From NCBI RefSeq assembly GCF_030689645.1, contig NZ_JAUYFU010000110.1, forward strand, positions 47,504 to 111,503: a stretch of 64,000 nucleotides of DNA, read 5' to 3'. The position numbers were made by a program, and so were the translations under genes. Positions 38,378 to 46,209 of this stretch are shown here, piece after piece. Every line of letters begins with the position of its first letter. Position 1 is the stretch's first letter. Source of the stretch: Humidesulfovibrio sp. GTDB lineage: Bacteria > Desulfobacterota > Desulfovibrionia > Desulfovibrionales > Desulfovibrionaceae. Below the pieces are notes generated by a model. It did no database searches and had not been told where the DNA came from. It saw nothing but the letters and a program-made list of their open reading frames with translations.

Positions 38378-39216
38378 AGGTGTTGACTCCGAGGGAGCTG
38401 CCGGAGCTTTTCGCGGCTTTGGAAACACCAGGTGCGCATATGCTGGCCGGCGGAACGGACCTGCTTGTGCGTCTGCGCGCTGCGGAGCGTGAGGGGCGCG
38501 CGCTGCCGCAAGCCCTCGTGCGTCTCGATGGCGTTGCGGTTCTGCGCGGCATAGTCCGCGAGGCGGACGGCTCCCTGCGCCTGGGCGCGGCCGCGACCCA
38601 CGCCGAACTGCTGGCGCATCCGCTGCTGCGGCAGGAGCTGCCTGAGCTGGCCGCCGCGCTTTGCGAACTGGGCTCCCCGCCCATCCGCAACATGGGCACC
38701 TTGGGCGGCAACATCTGCACGGCCTCGCCAGCGGGCGATTCGCTGCCGCCGCTCATGGCCCTCGGGGCCGAGGTCGAGCTGGCGTCTCTGGCCGGAACGC
38801 GGCGCATGGCCTTGAGCGACTTCATCACCGGGCCGGGCCGCACGAGCCTTAAGCCTGGAGAGGTGCTGACTGCGGTGATCGCACCGCCTGCGCGGAATTT
38901 TCAGGTGCGGCATTTCGAGAAGGTCGGGCGCAGAGGCGCGCTGGCCGTGGCCGTGGTCAGCCTGGCCGCCCTTGTGCGGCTGGAGCGGGGCCGGGTGGCG
39001 GAGGCTCGTCTGGCGTGGGGCTCCGTGGGGCCGACAGTGTGGCGCTGCCCGGAGGCCGAGGCCGCGCTGATGGGTCAACGGCTGACTCTGACGGCACTTG
39101 GCCGCGTTGGGGCCATTGTGCGCGAGAACGTGCGACCCATCGACGACATCCGCGCCAGCGCGGACTATCGGCGCCAAGTGGCGGGCAACCTGCTGCTGCG
39201 TTTGGCCGTGCTTTGA
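38374..39216 (+). CDS. FAD-binding subunit of molybdenum hydroxylase (CoxM type)
   Basis: 280 residues. The FAD pyrophosphate motifs are AHMLAGGTDLLVR near residue 25 and NMGTLGGNICTASPAGD near residue 110. The C-terminal domain is of the CO-dehydrogenase flavoprotein type. I see no [4Fe-4S] cysteine insert such as that in the beta subunit of hydroxybenzoyl-CoA reductase. It ends three bases before the convergent MFS gene, with no terminator between. Confidence 0.94.
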   Translation: MKVLTPRELPELFAALETPGAHMLAGGTDLLVRLRAAEREGRALPQALVRLDGVAVLRGIVREADGSLRLGAAATHAELLAHPLLRQELPELAAALCELGSPPIRNMGTLGGNICTASPAGDSLPPLMALGAEVELASLAGTRRMALSDFITGPGRTSLKPGEVLTAVIAPPARNFQVRHFEKVGRRGALAVAVVSLAALVRLERGRVAEARLAWGSVGPTVWRCPEAEAALMGQRLTLTALGRVGAIVRENVRPIDDIRASADYRRQVAGNLLLRLAVL

Positions 39217-39219
39217 CCT

Positions 39220-40446
39220 CTAGACCTTTCGCGGTTCTGCGGGCGTGAGCCGCCCCACGGGCAGCACAGCCAGGCCAGAAGCCAGCAGCAGGCCGCCGCT
39301 GACCACGAACAGGCTTTGCAGGCTCAGCCCTGCGGCCAGCGCCCACCCTCCGATGACCGGTCCCAAGATGAATCCGGCGTCCAGCGCCACCAGAAGCAGG
39401 TTGGTGTTGGTTCCGCGCAGCTTCGGCTGGCTCACGCGGTACATGGCTGCGTTGAACATCGGCATGCCCAGTCCCAGGGCCACGCCGTAGAGGCCGGCCA
39501 TGTAAAGCAGCGCGTGTTCGCCGCTCCCCAGCCCCATGCGCGTCGCAAGGCCGAAGCAGGGCACCAGCCCGGCCAGGAAGATCATCGCTAGACCTGCGGC
39601 GCGGCCGGGGTTCAGGGTGTCCAGGCTGCGCATGCCCAGCACGCGAACGGCGATGGTAGCGAGGTTGGCGAAGGTGAAGAACAGGCCAGGATTCACCACG
39701 CCGATGGTCAAGCTCCAACTTTTCATAAAGAAATAGACGATGGTGTGCCCTGAAGTCAGGCAGAAATTCCCCAGGATGAGCGGAAGCACTCCCGGCTCGC
39801 GCAGGCCTGAGAGCACCTCGGACCAGGCCGGGCGGCGGGTGTCTTCCGGGGGCAAGGCTGCGGCCAGGGCGCGGCTCTTACGGCCCAGGGGGGCCAGCAG
39901 CAGGATCGCCGGGAGCATGAGCGGCGCGGCCATGGCGTAAGCCCAGCCAGGAGCAGGCAGAAACGGGGTCACGGTCTCCACAAAAGGCGGCATGAGAGCG
40001 CTGGGCAAGAGCGAGGTGAGGGACAAGAGGCCGAAGCCCTGAGCCACGCGGTCGCGCGGGAGAAAGTGGGTGAAGGCGGCCATGAGCCCGGAGGCCAGGG
40101 TCACGTAGCCTGCGCCGTGGATGACTCGCACCAGGGCGATGCTGGGCGCGCTCTCGGCAAAGGGGTAGCAGAGCAGGGCCATGATGGCCAAGCCAGACCC
40201 CAAGCGCATGGCCCTGGTGCTGTTGCCCAGGTTCAGAATCCCGCTTAAGTAAGGCCGCAGGGCCAGGGCCGTCAGCGGCTCCAGCGCCAGCAGCGGTCCG
40301 CGCCAGTGCGGGTCAATATTCAGATACTGAAGGTAGTTATAGAATCCATAGAAAATTGCTAGATTGCAGAAACACACCAGGCTCACCACGCAAAGCGCGC
40401 AGAATTCATAGCTCATCAATGTTGACGGGGTCTTGTCCTGGCTCAT
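39220..40446 (-). CDS. MFS transporter
   Basis: 408 residues with about twelve predicted membrane helices (for example FCALCVVSLVCFCNLAIFYG and LALVSAALGG-like stretches) and the MFS pattern of two six-helix halves. The loop between helices 2 and 3 is short and the usual GxxxDRxGRR motif is weak, placing it among drug/metabolite exporter-like members. The start overlaps the stop of the HisC-like gene (ATGA). In the cluster it is the likely exporter or importer of the product or precursor. Confidence 0.88.
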   Translation of the reverse strand: MSQDKTPSTLMSYEFCALCVVSLVCFCNLAIFYGFYNYLQYLNIDPHWRGPLLALEPLTALALRPYLSGILNLGNSTRAMRLGSGLAIMALLCYPFAESAPSIALVRVIHGAGYVTLASGLMAAFTHFLPRDRVAQGFGLLSLTSLLPSALMPPFVETVTPFLPAPGWAYAMAAPLMLPAILLLAPLGRKSRALAAALPPEDTRRPAWSEVLSGLREPGVLPLILGNFCLTSGHTIVYFFMKSWSLTIGVVNPGLFFTFANLATIAVRVLGMRSLDTLNPGRAAGLAMIFLAGLVPCFGLATRMGLGSGEHALLYMAGLYGVALGLGMPMFNAAMYRVSQPKLRGTNTNLLLVALDAGFILGPVIGGWALAAGLSLQSLFVVSGGLLLASGLAVLPVGRLTPAEPRKV

Positions 40447-41573
40447 GCTGCCCCGCCTTGGCGCACCAGGTCAACAACATCCCGAAATGCTGAAAGGAAA
40501 TCGCGCATCACCGGCTGTTGCACCAGGCTCACGCGGATCCAGTTGGGGAAGCGGAAGCCGGTCATGGTGCGCACCATGACGCCCCGGCGCATGAGCTGGC
40601 GGTAGATGAGCGAGTCGGACGCCGGAGTTTGCACCATGGCGAAGTTGCCCGCGCCGCAAACGTAGGGGAGTCCAAGCTCGTCAAAGGCAGGCAGGAGCAG
40701 CGCCTTGGCCTCGGCCACCATGGCCTGCGTGGACCGGATGTGCTCCGCGTCGTCCAGGAGGGCGGCTGCGGCGGCGGGTTGGCCCAGGCTGTTTACGGAA
40801 TAGACGATGTGCGTGCGCCGGATGTAGTCCACCGCGTCCTTCTGGCCGCACACGTAGCCCACGCGCAGTCCGGCCAGGGCGTACATCTTGGAGAAGGTGC
40901 GGAACACCACCACATTCTTGTGGCGCTCCATGATCTCCATGCCGTCAGGGAAATCCTCATCGTCCACATACTCGCGGTAGGCCTCGTCCAGCACCACGAT
41001 GGCGCGGCCAGCCACTCCGCGCAGGAACCGCTCCATCTCGTCGCGCTTCCACCATGTGCCTGTGGGGTTGTTGGGATTGCACACGAAGAGGATCTTGGTG
41101 CGGCCATTCATGGCGCGCAGCATGGCTTCGGAGTCGAAACCCTGGTTGCGCAGGGGGATGAGCCGGGCCTGGAATCCGGAGAACTCGGCCACCCATTCGT
41201 ACACGGCAAAGGTCTTGTCTGCGGTGATGATGTTGTCGCCTTTGTCGCAGAAGGCCTTGATGACGCTGGCGATGACCTCGCAGGAACCATTGCCCACCAG
41301 GAAACGCTCCGGGTCCTTGCCGAAGCGCTCGCCCAGGGTTTGGCGCAGGAAGAAGCAGTCGCCGCTGGGGTAGGCTGCTGCGCTCGGAGGCTCGAAGCTC
41401 TCCAGCACGCGCCGCGCGGCGGGCGGCGGGCCGAGGGCGTTCTCGTTGTTGTTCAGGCGGTGCAGGTGGTCCACCTTGTACGTGCGCATCAGCTCGGCGT
41501 CGGGCCGGCTGGGCACATAAGCCTCGAACGCCCGGATGTGCGGCGGCACCAGCTCAGCTATGGGCAGTGACAT
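40443..41573 (-). CDS. HisC-like PLP-dependent aminotransferase
   Basis: 376 residues, class I/II aminotransferase close to histidinol-phosphate aminotransferase. NENALGPPPAA (N-terminal), NPNNPTGTWW, the PLP-binding DEAYREYVDDED and the Schiff-base lysine in FRTFSKMYALAGLRVGY (about residue 228) are present. Location away from any his gene, inside the cluster with the MFS and HATPase-GNAT genes, suggests a dedicated amino-group transfer on a pathway intermediate rather than histidine synthesis. It overlaps the upstream gene's end by 20 bases. Confidence 0.92.
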   Translation of the reverse strand: MSLPIAELVPPHIRAFEAYVPSRPDAELMRTYKVDHLHRLNNNENALGPPPAARRVLESFEPPSAAAYPSGDCFFLRQTLGERFGKDPERFLVGNGSCEVIASVIKAFCDKGDNIITADKTFAVYEWVAEFSGFQARLIPLRNQGFDSEAMLRAMNGRTKILFVCNPNNPTGTWWKRDEMERFLRGVAGRAIVVLDEAYREYVDDEDFPDGMEIMERHKNVVVFRTFSKMYALAGLRVGYVCGQKDAVDYIRRTHIVYSVNSLGQPAAAAALLDDAEHIRSTQAMVAEAKALLLPAFDELGLPYVCGAGNFAMVQTPASDSLIYRQLMRRGVMVRTMTGFRFPNWIRVSLVQQPVMRDFLSAFRDVVDLVRQGGAA

Positions 41574-42930
41574 GCTGGCACACCAGGAGGTCGGAGGCGC
41601 CCGCGTGGGGCAGGATGAGCCGGGGCTCGAAGCCGCAGCCGCGTATGGCAGGGTAGAGGGCGGCCTGCCAGGGCTCGGAGAGATCCAGATGCAGGAGGAT
41701 GTCCGGCGGCGGCCCTTCCTGCGCTTGCTCCTTAAGGGCGCTCACGTGGGCCGCGAGGTTGGTTGCGAAGTCCTGGCCGTCAAGCAGGGGCCTGAGAATA
41801 GCCAAGCCGCGCCTGCGGTCCAACGAGGTAGCCAGAAGCGAGTGCTCGGTAGTGTGATGCGTCTGGGTGGGCTCCGCCTTGAGAATGTCGCGGCTGAAGG
41901 CAAGCAGATTGTACTGGCGCTCCAGGAACGGGGTCAGGTCCGGGTGGCACCATACCGCGCCGCCCACATCCTCCCGCAGGTGGCGGAAGAGTGCGGCCTG
42001 GGGGCTTTCGCCTTCGCCATCTTCTCCACGCAGGGTCAGGCTGCCCAGGCTTTCGAACCAGCCTTCGGGCACATCGGAGGTGGGCCGTTCGCTGAAGGCG
42101 CACACGGCCTCTGTGCGGGCCACTGCGGAAAGAAAGCGTTCCGCAAGCAGGCGCGCGGTCTCCTTGGCCAGAACCCGGTCCGGCGCGGCGTCGAACACGT
42201 ACGGCCCGGAAAAGACCACGGATTTCGGACCGGAGGCGCGCCAGCAGAGCAGACCGGCTGGTTTGCCCGTAGCATCCTGAGCCAGCAGGGCCTGATACTG
42301 GCCGGCGGTTACCATGTCGGCGAAGCGCTCCGGTCGGAAGAAGCTCGCCGGGCAGGCCCGGACAGGATAGCGTTCTGCGGCCAGCAGCGCGGCATGTTGC
42401 AAGAGCCCCTTAGCCAGAGGACCGTCCTCCGGTCGCGACACGCTGATGGGCGGGATGAGAAATTGAGGCGTGCACAGGGGGGCGGCCTCCGGGTACTGGC
42501 GGTCCACCTCGGCCGTGAGCACATACACCCCGGAGCCGCTGGACTCCATGCTGCAACGGTCCGTGGTGCGCGAGGCCACAAGCAGGCCCAATTCCGCTGC
42601 CTGGTCCGACAGGGAGTCTGGGCCGGAGGCGAGGTCCACCTGGGCGGCGAAGTTGAGCGCACGCAGGCTCACATCGCCCGCGCGGAAGCGGAAGGCCACG
42701 CGAACGAAAGTTCCGCCCTGACTCAACGTCAGCCGCAGGGGCTCCTCGCGTCCAGCGAAGCGGCACAAGTAGGCGAAGAACTCCTCCACCGCCAGGGAGA
42801 GCTTCAGGGTCCCGTTGCGATCCAGGCCGAAGACCTGGGCGGCGTTTTCTGCCGCGCTGGCTGCGGTGGGCAGATAGGCCACATCGGGCGGCAGCTCGAG
42901 AGTCAGGCATTGCGGGCTATGTGCTGGCAC
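41554..42930 (-). CDS. HATPase_c_2-like domain fused to GNAT-like domain
   Basis: 458 residues. The first 140 residues resemble a serine-kinase/anti-sigma HATPase domain (LKLSLAVEEFFAYLCRFAG as N-box, then DLASGPDSLSDQAAELGLLV and SGSGVYVL in place of the G2 box). The remainder looks like GNAT-type acyltransferase segments (VTAGQYQALLAQDATGKPAG, then LLHLDLSEPWQAALYPAIRG). I know of no named family with this exact order. First gene of the leftward arm (this gene, aminotransferase, MFS). Confidence 0.7.
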   Translation of the reverse strand: MPAHSPQCLTLELPPDVAYLPTAASAAENAAQVFGLDRNGTLKLSLAVEEFFAYLCRFAGREEPLRLTLSQGGTFVRVAFRFRAGDVSLRALNFAAQVDLASGPDSLSDQAAELGLLVASRTTDRCSMESSGSGVYVLTAEVDRQYPEAAPLCTPQFLIPPISVSRPEDGPLAKGLLQHAALLAAERYPVRACPASFFRPERFADMVTAGQYQALLAQDATGKPAGLLCWRASGPKSVVFSGPYVFDAAPDRVLAKETARLLAERFLSAVARTEAVCAFSERPTSDVPEGWFESLGSLTLRGEDGEGESPQAALFRHLREDVGGAVWCHPDLTPFLERQYNLLAFSRDILKAEPTQTHHTTEHSLLATSLDRRRGLAILRPLLDGQDFATNLAAHVSALKEQAQEGPPPDILLHLDLSEPWQAALYPAIRGCGFEPRLILPHAGASDLLVCQHVTAHS

Positions 42931-43084
42931 GGCGTCCCCTCAGGGTTCAATTTGGGCTGGCAAAAGACATGCTCCATTGGTTGGAATTACGTATAACAGA
43001 AGCCGGAGCCGTGTACAACCACTCGCCTGCTCTTGCCCCTGAGCCCCACAGGACTCTGGAAGCAGGAGCGAGAACAGCACGGAT

Positions 43085-44182
43085 TTATTGCTGTTGGTCC
43101 GAATCGCTGTGCGCATATGCAGCATACACGCTTTCGGCGTTGCACAATTCTCTGTATGCGGCTGGAATCAAAGGATAGTCCCAGGACCCTGTTCTGTATT
43201 CGATCCTGCCGCCAAATCCTGTTTTGAAACGGTAGAGACCGTAAAACGGATGGGACGGGTCATCACTGGGTGACACCGCTCCCATTTCATATCTGGCGCA
43301 GCCCCTTGCGTGGGCTTGGAGCATGCCGGTCCAGTGCATGAGGCTGGGCGCCATCAGGTCCCGCTTGATGTTGGCCGAGGCCCCGTATAGGAAATTTGCC
43401 GTTTCGCCTGCGATTCCCACGATGGCCCCGGCAAGGAGGTCGGAGCCATGCTTTGCAAGCAGGAAGAGCAGTTCCGAATGGCCGGGCGCGCAGACCAGGC
43501 ATTGAAACATGGTGGTGAAGTGCTTCAATCCGCATGACTTGAAGCCGTTGCGCAGCGCTGTTTGCTGATATAAGGCGTAAAATTCGGGCAGGTCTTGGAC
43601 GCTGCCCTCCTGCACAGTGACCCCTTTGCGCAGAGCAACCCTGATGTTGTAGCGCGTCTTGGGCTTCATCCTCTTGAGCATCGCGTCCTCGCTTCCAACA
43701 AGGTCTACGACGAGGGAGCTGGCCACGGTCATGTCCTCCGGCGCTTTTTTGATGTTCCAGTGCCTGGTGCCCATGTTCATGCGCAGCTCTCGCAGTCGTG
43801 GTTCGGGAAAGCCGTCCCAACCACCCTGTTGCATTTCGCCTGCGTAAGGAGAAATCCAGGGCAGGTCATAGCGGATGAAGGCCACACCAGGGCCAAGGGT
43901 TTTGGCCAAGGCCATGGAAAAGTCTTCAATGAACGTGCCATAATCCTCCTCCGGGGGTGCAAACTCAGGCCCTTGTGGCACAATGGCGATGGTGTGCTTT
44001 CCAAAAGGCTTCAGCAGGACCAGGACGTCTTTATCCGGACCGGCAGCTTGAATGTCGAATGCCCGTGGATGAAGACCGAGCCGGGCTTTCACCTGCGCCC
44101 AGAAGGAGGTCTGGAACAGAATGTCCGTCGGAAGCAACGCGTTCATGGCCTTTGATGTGACATCAATCATGTCCTTCTCCAT
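43085..44182 (-). CDS. FemAB/GNAT-fold aminoacyl- or acyltransferase-like protein
   Basis: About 365 residues. The pattern LLPTDILFQTSFWAQVKARL at the start, MKPKTRYNIRVALRKGVTVQ in the centre and LYRFKTGFGGRIEY near the end is the FemAB/FemX signature (two GNAT-like folds). Family members add amino acids from aminoacyl-tRNA to peptidoglycan precursors or modify polysaccharides. Placement upstream of the exopolysaccharide operon (opposite strand) and near the cluster allows either role. The start is uncertain among 44182, 44170 and 44146. Confidence 0.85.
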   Translation of the reverse strand: MEKDMIDVTSKAMNALLPTDILFQTSFWAQVKARLGLHPRAFDIQAAGPDKDVLVLLKPFGKHTIAIVPQGPEFAPPEEDYGTFIEDFSMALAKTLGPGVAFIRYDLPWISPYAGEMQQGGWDGFPEPRLRELRMNMGTRHWNIKKAPEDMTVASSLVVDLVGSEDAMLKRMKPKTRYNIRVALRKGVTVQEGSVQDLPEFYALYQQTALRNGFKSCGLKHFTTMFQCLVCAPGHSELLFLLAKHGSDLLAGAIVGIAGETANFLYGASANIKRDLMAPSLMHWTGMLQAHARGCARYEMGAVSPSDDPSHPFYGLYRFKTGFGGRIEYRTGSWDYPLIPAAYRELCNAESVYAAYAHSDSDQQQ

Positions 44183-44860
44183 TTGTGCGTGGCAGGCGCG
44201 CCATGCGGCCACAGCCCCATGGCGGTCTGGATTTCAGGTTTGGCTGCGGTTTCGGCCTTCTTTTGTGCAGACGAAAAAAAGCCCCATCTTCCGGCGTTCG
44301 GAAAGATGGGGCCTTCATGCAGGCGTTTCACTGTGACGCGCTACACGACAGCCCCCGTCCTCCAGGAGAGGACGCGGTCCTCCCTCTGGGCCTTGGCATA
44401 TCCGGCGACAGCCGAATGTGCATGACGAAGGGATTGGCGCTGCATACGCTTCACGAGACACTCCAAAATGACGATTTTATTCGTTGCAAGGAAAAGTATA
44501 CAGGCATCACCAGGGAAATCAACCGCACGGCCCGCACGCCGTCTGCTGGCACGCAAGCTCCGGGAAAGACGAGCGATGCCATCGGAGCAGCCGCCTTGGC
44601 CTGGGGGCATGACCAGGCCGAGCTGGCAAGGCGCAAGCGCCCCCGGTCTTCGCTGAATCTCGAACGAACCTGTTGTGCCAGCGCAAGCTTGTCTCGGCGT
44701 CGCATGAGTAGGATTTGCATCTGCCAACATCGGGTTGATGGATTTTCGGCTCTTTGGGAAGGCAGTTTGGCTTGATGTGCTTGACAGTACAGGGGCTTTG
44801 GGTTTTGGTTAAGCCAATGTTACGTAGCAGTGGGCATTTTCCACCATGGTAGGTTGCGCG
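44183..44860. other. Intergenic region with leader features
   Basis: About 680 bases between the leftward FemAB-like gene and the rightward TPR gene. It contains the minus-strand terminator-like hairpin at 44274-44313 and a -35-like TTGACA at 44781. Short ORFs are not convincing. Confidence 0.45.
44274..44313 (-). terminator. Terminator-like hairpin in the leader of the FemAB-like gene
   Basis: On the minus strand GGCCCCATCTTTCC pairs with GGAAGATGGGGC, with a short loop and a seven-T run. It stands about 90 bases before the FemAB-like start, with no recognised gene upstream, so it may end an unseen small transcript or act as an attenuator. Confidence 0.7.
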
Positions 44861-45574
44861 ATGCGAATGCAGGCTGGCAAGCTGCGTCAGATCCTGACTT
44901 TCATCGGCTTGGCCGTGGTAACTGTGGCTGTCTGCATCTGGGCATATCCCCAGGTGCGGCGGGGGCAGTTGCTCGTGGTGCAGTCGGAGCGCCTGCTGGC
45001 CCAAGGCAAGGTGGAACAAGCCCTGGAGGCTGTCCGCGAGGCCATGCGCCTGGGGCGGGTGCCCATCGGCGGACTTGACGGGATGCTCGACGCGGCGCTG
45101 CGGGCCGGAGAGGCGCGGGTCGCGCGCGACCTGGCGCTGTTGCTGATGGAGAAGGGCAGGCCCGTTGATTCCGGCCTGGTGGGGCGCGCGGCCGGGTTGC
45201 TCGACGCCGATGGCGATGCGGGCGGCGCTCTGGAGATTTTGGAAAAGCGCCGCGCCATGGGCCCCCTGGCCGGGCCGGAAAACATGCATCTGGGCGACCT
45301 GCTGCGCCGCGAGGGACGCTTCAACGAGGCGCTGGCCCTCTATGCGGACCTGCTGGCGAAGAATCCCGACGATACCGCCGCCGGAGCGGACCGCGCCGAG
45401 ACGTACATCTGGATGGGGCGCCACGCCGAGGCCGAGCAGGCCGCACGCGCGCTGCTTTCCCGCAGGCCGGACTCCCGCGCGGCCCGGATAATTCTGGCGC
45501 GGGCCATGGCTGCTGCCGGCAACGCCGATGCCGCCATCGCCGAATACAAAACATTGCTGGGAGACAAGCCGTGA
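44861..45574 (+). CDS. Membrane-anchored TPR protein of the exopolysaccharide operon
   Basis: About 237 residues with an N-terminal membrane helix (LTFIGLAVVTVAVCIWAY) and tetratricopeptide-like repeats thereafter (QALEAVREAMRLGRVP, ENMHLGDLLRREGRFNEALA, ETYIWMGRHAEAEQAARALL). Start chosen at 44861 because AGG lies seven bases upstream; 44846 and 44867 are alternatives. Its stop overlaps the GTG start of the next TPR gene. Probably an inner-membrane scaffold of the polymer-export complex. Confidence 0.85.
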   Translation: MRMQAGKLRQILTFIGLAVVTVAVCIWAYPQVRRGQLLVVQSERLLAQGKVEQALEAVREAMRLGRVPIGGLDGMLDAALRAGEARVARDLALLLMEKGRPVDSGLVGRAAGLLDADGDAGGALEILEKRRAMGPLAGPENMHLGDLLRREGRFNEALALYADLLAKNPDDTAAGADRAETYIWMGRHAEAEQAARALLSRRPDSRAARIILARAMAAAGNADAAIAEYKTLLGDKP

Positions 45575-46209
45575 GCCAATTCAGCCGCAGCGCCACAGCT
45601 TTCATTCTGATGCTCCTGCTGGCGTTGCCCGTGCCTCTTGCGGCCCAGGCGCCCAGCCAGATTCAGGCCGCCGGGTCAGGCCTGCCGCCCGCGCGCGACG
45701 ACATCTCCGACTGGCAGGCCCGGCTGGAGCTGGCCAAGCTGCTCACGGAATCTGGCCGCCACGCCGAGGCGGCTGAGCAGTACCGGAAGATTCTGCGAGA
45801 CAAGCCCGATCTGGCCCAGGCCCGCGCTGGACTGGCCCGCGCCCTGTTCTGGAGCGGCAAGCCGGACGAGGCCGCAGCCGAACTCAGCAAGGCCCCGACC
45901 GCATCCCTCAGCGCCGAGGACAGGCTGCTTCAGGCCGAGCTGCATCTGGCCGCAGGCCGCCACGAGGAAGCCATCGCGGCGTTGCGCGCCTACCTTGCCA
46001 TGCGCCCGGCGGACGTGAAGGCGCGCCTGAAGCTGGCCGACGCCCTTTCCTGGCGCAAGCGCCTGGACGAATCCCTGGTCGAATACGAGAAGGTTCTCGC
46101 CGCAGCGCCGGATGACCAGCAGGTCCGCCGCCGCTATGCCCGCGTGCTCACCTGGGCTGGCCGCAACGACGAGGCCATCCGCGAGCTGAGGAAAAGCCTT
46201 GGGCAATAG
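45571..46209 (+). CDS. Periplasmic TPR protein of the exopolysaccharide operon
   Basis: 212 residues, GTG start overlapping the previous stop. A signal peptide ends near LAAQAPS. Five or more TPR units follow (ELAKLLTESGRHAEAAEQYR, AGLARALFWSGKPDEAAAEL, ADALSWRKRLDESLVEYEKV). Its end overlaps the TTG start of the large outer-membrane TPR protein by eleven bases. Repeats resemble those of the next protein, suggesting a split or duplicated BcsC/PgaA-like periplasmic scaffold. Confidence 0.87.
   Translation: MSQFSRSATAFILMLLLALPVPLAAQAPSQIQAAGSGLPPARDDISDWQARLELAKLLTESGRHAEAAEQYRKILRDKPDLAQARAGLARALFWSGKPDEAAAELSKAPTASLSAEDRLLQAELHLAAGRHEEAIAALRAYLAMRPADVKARLKLADALSWRKRLDESLVEYEKVLAAAPDDQQVRRRYARVLTWAGRNDEAIRELRKSLGQ

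Noticed and set aside
40443..41573. Calling the aminotransferase hisC of histidine synthesis
   Set aside because: The fold and motifs fit HisC-like enzymes, but no his gene is near and the gene is embedded in the metabolic cluster; a broader name is safer.
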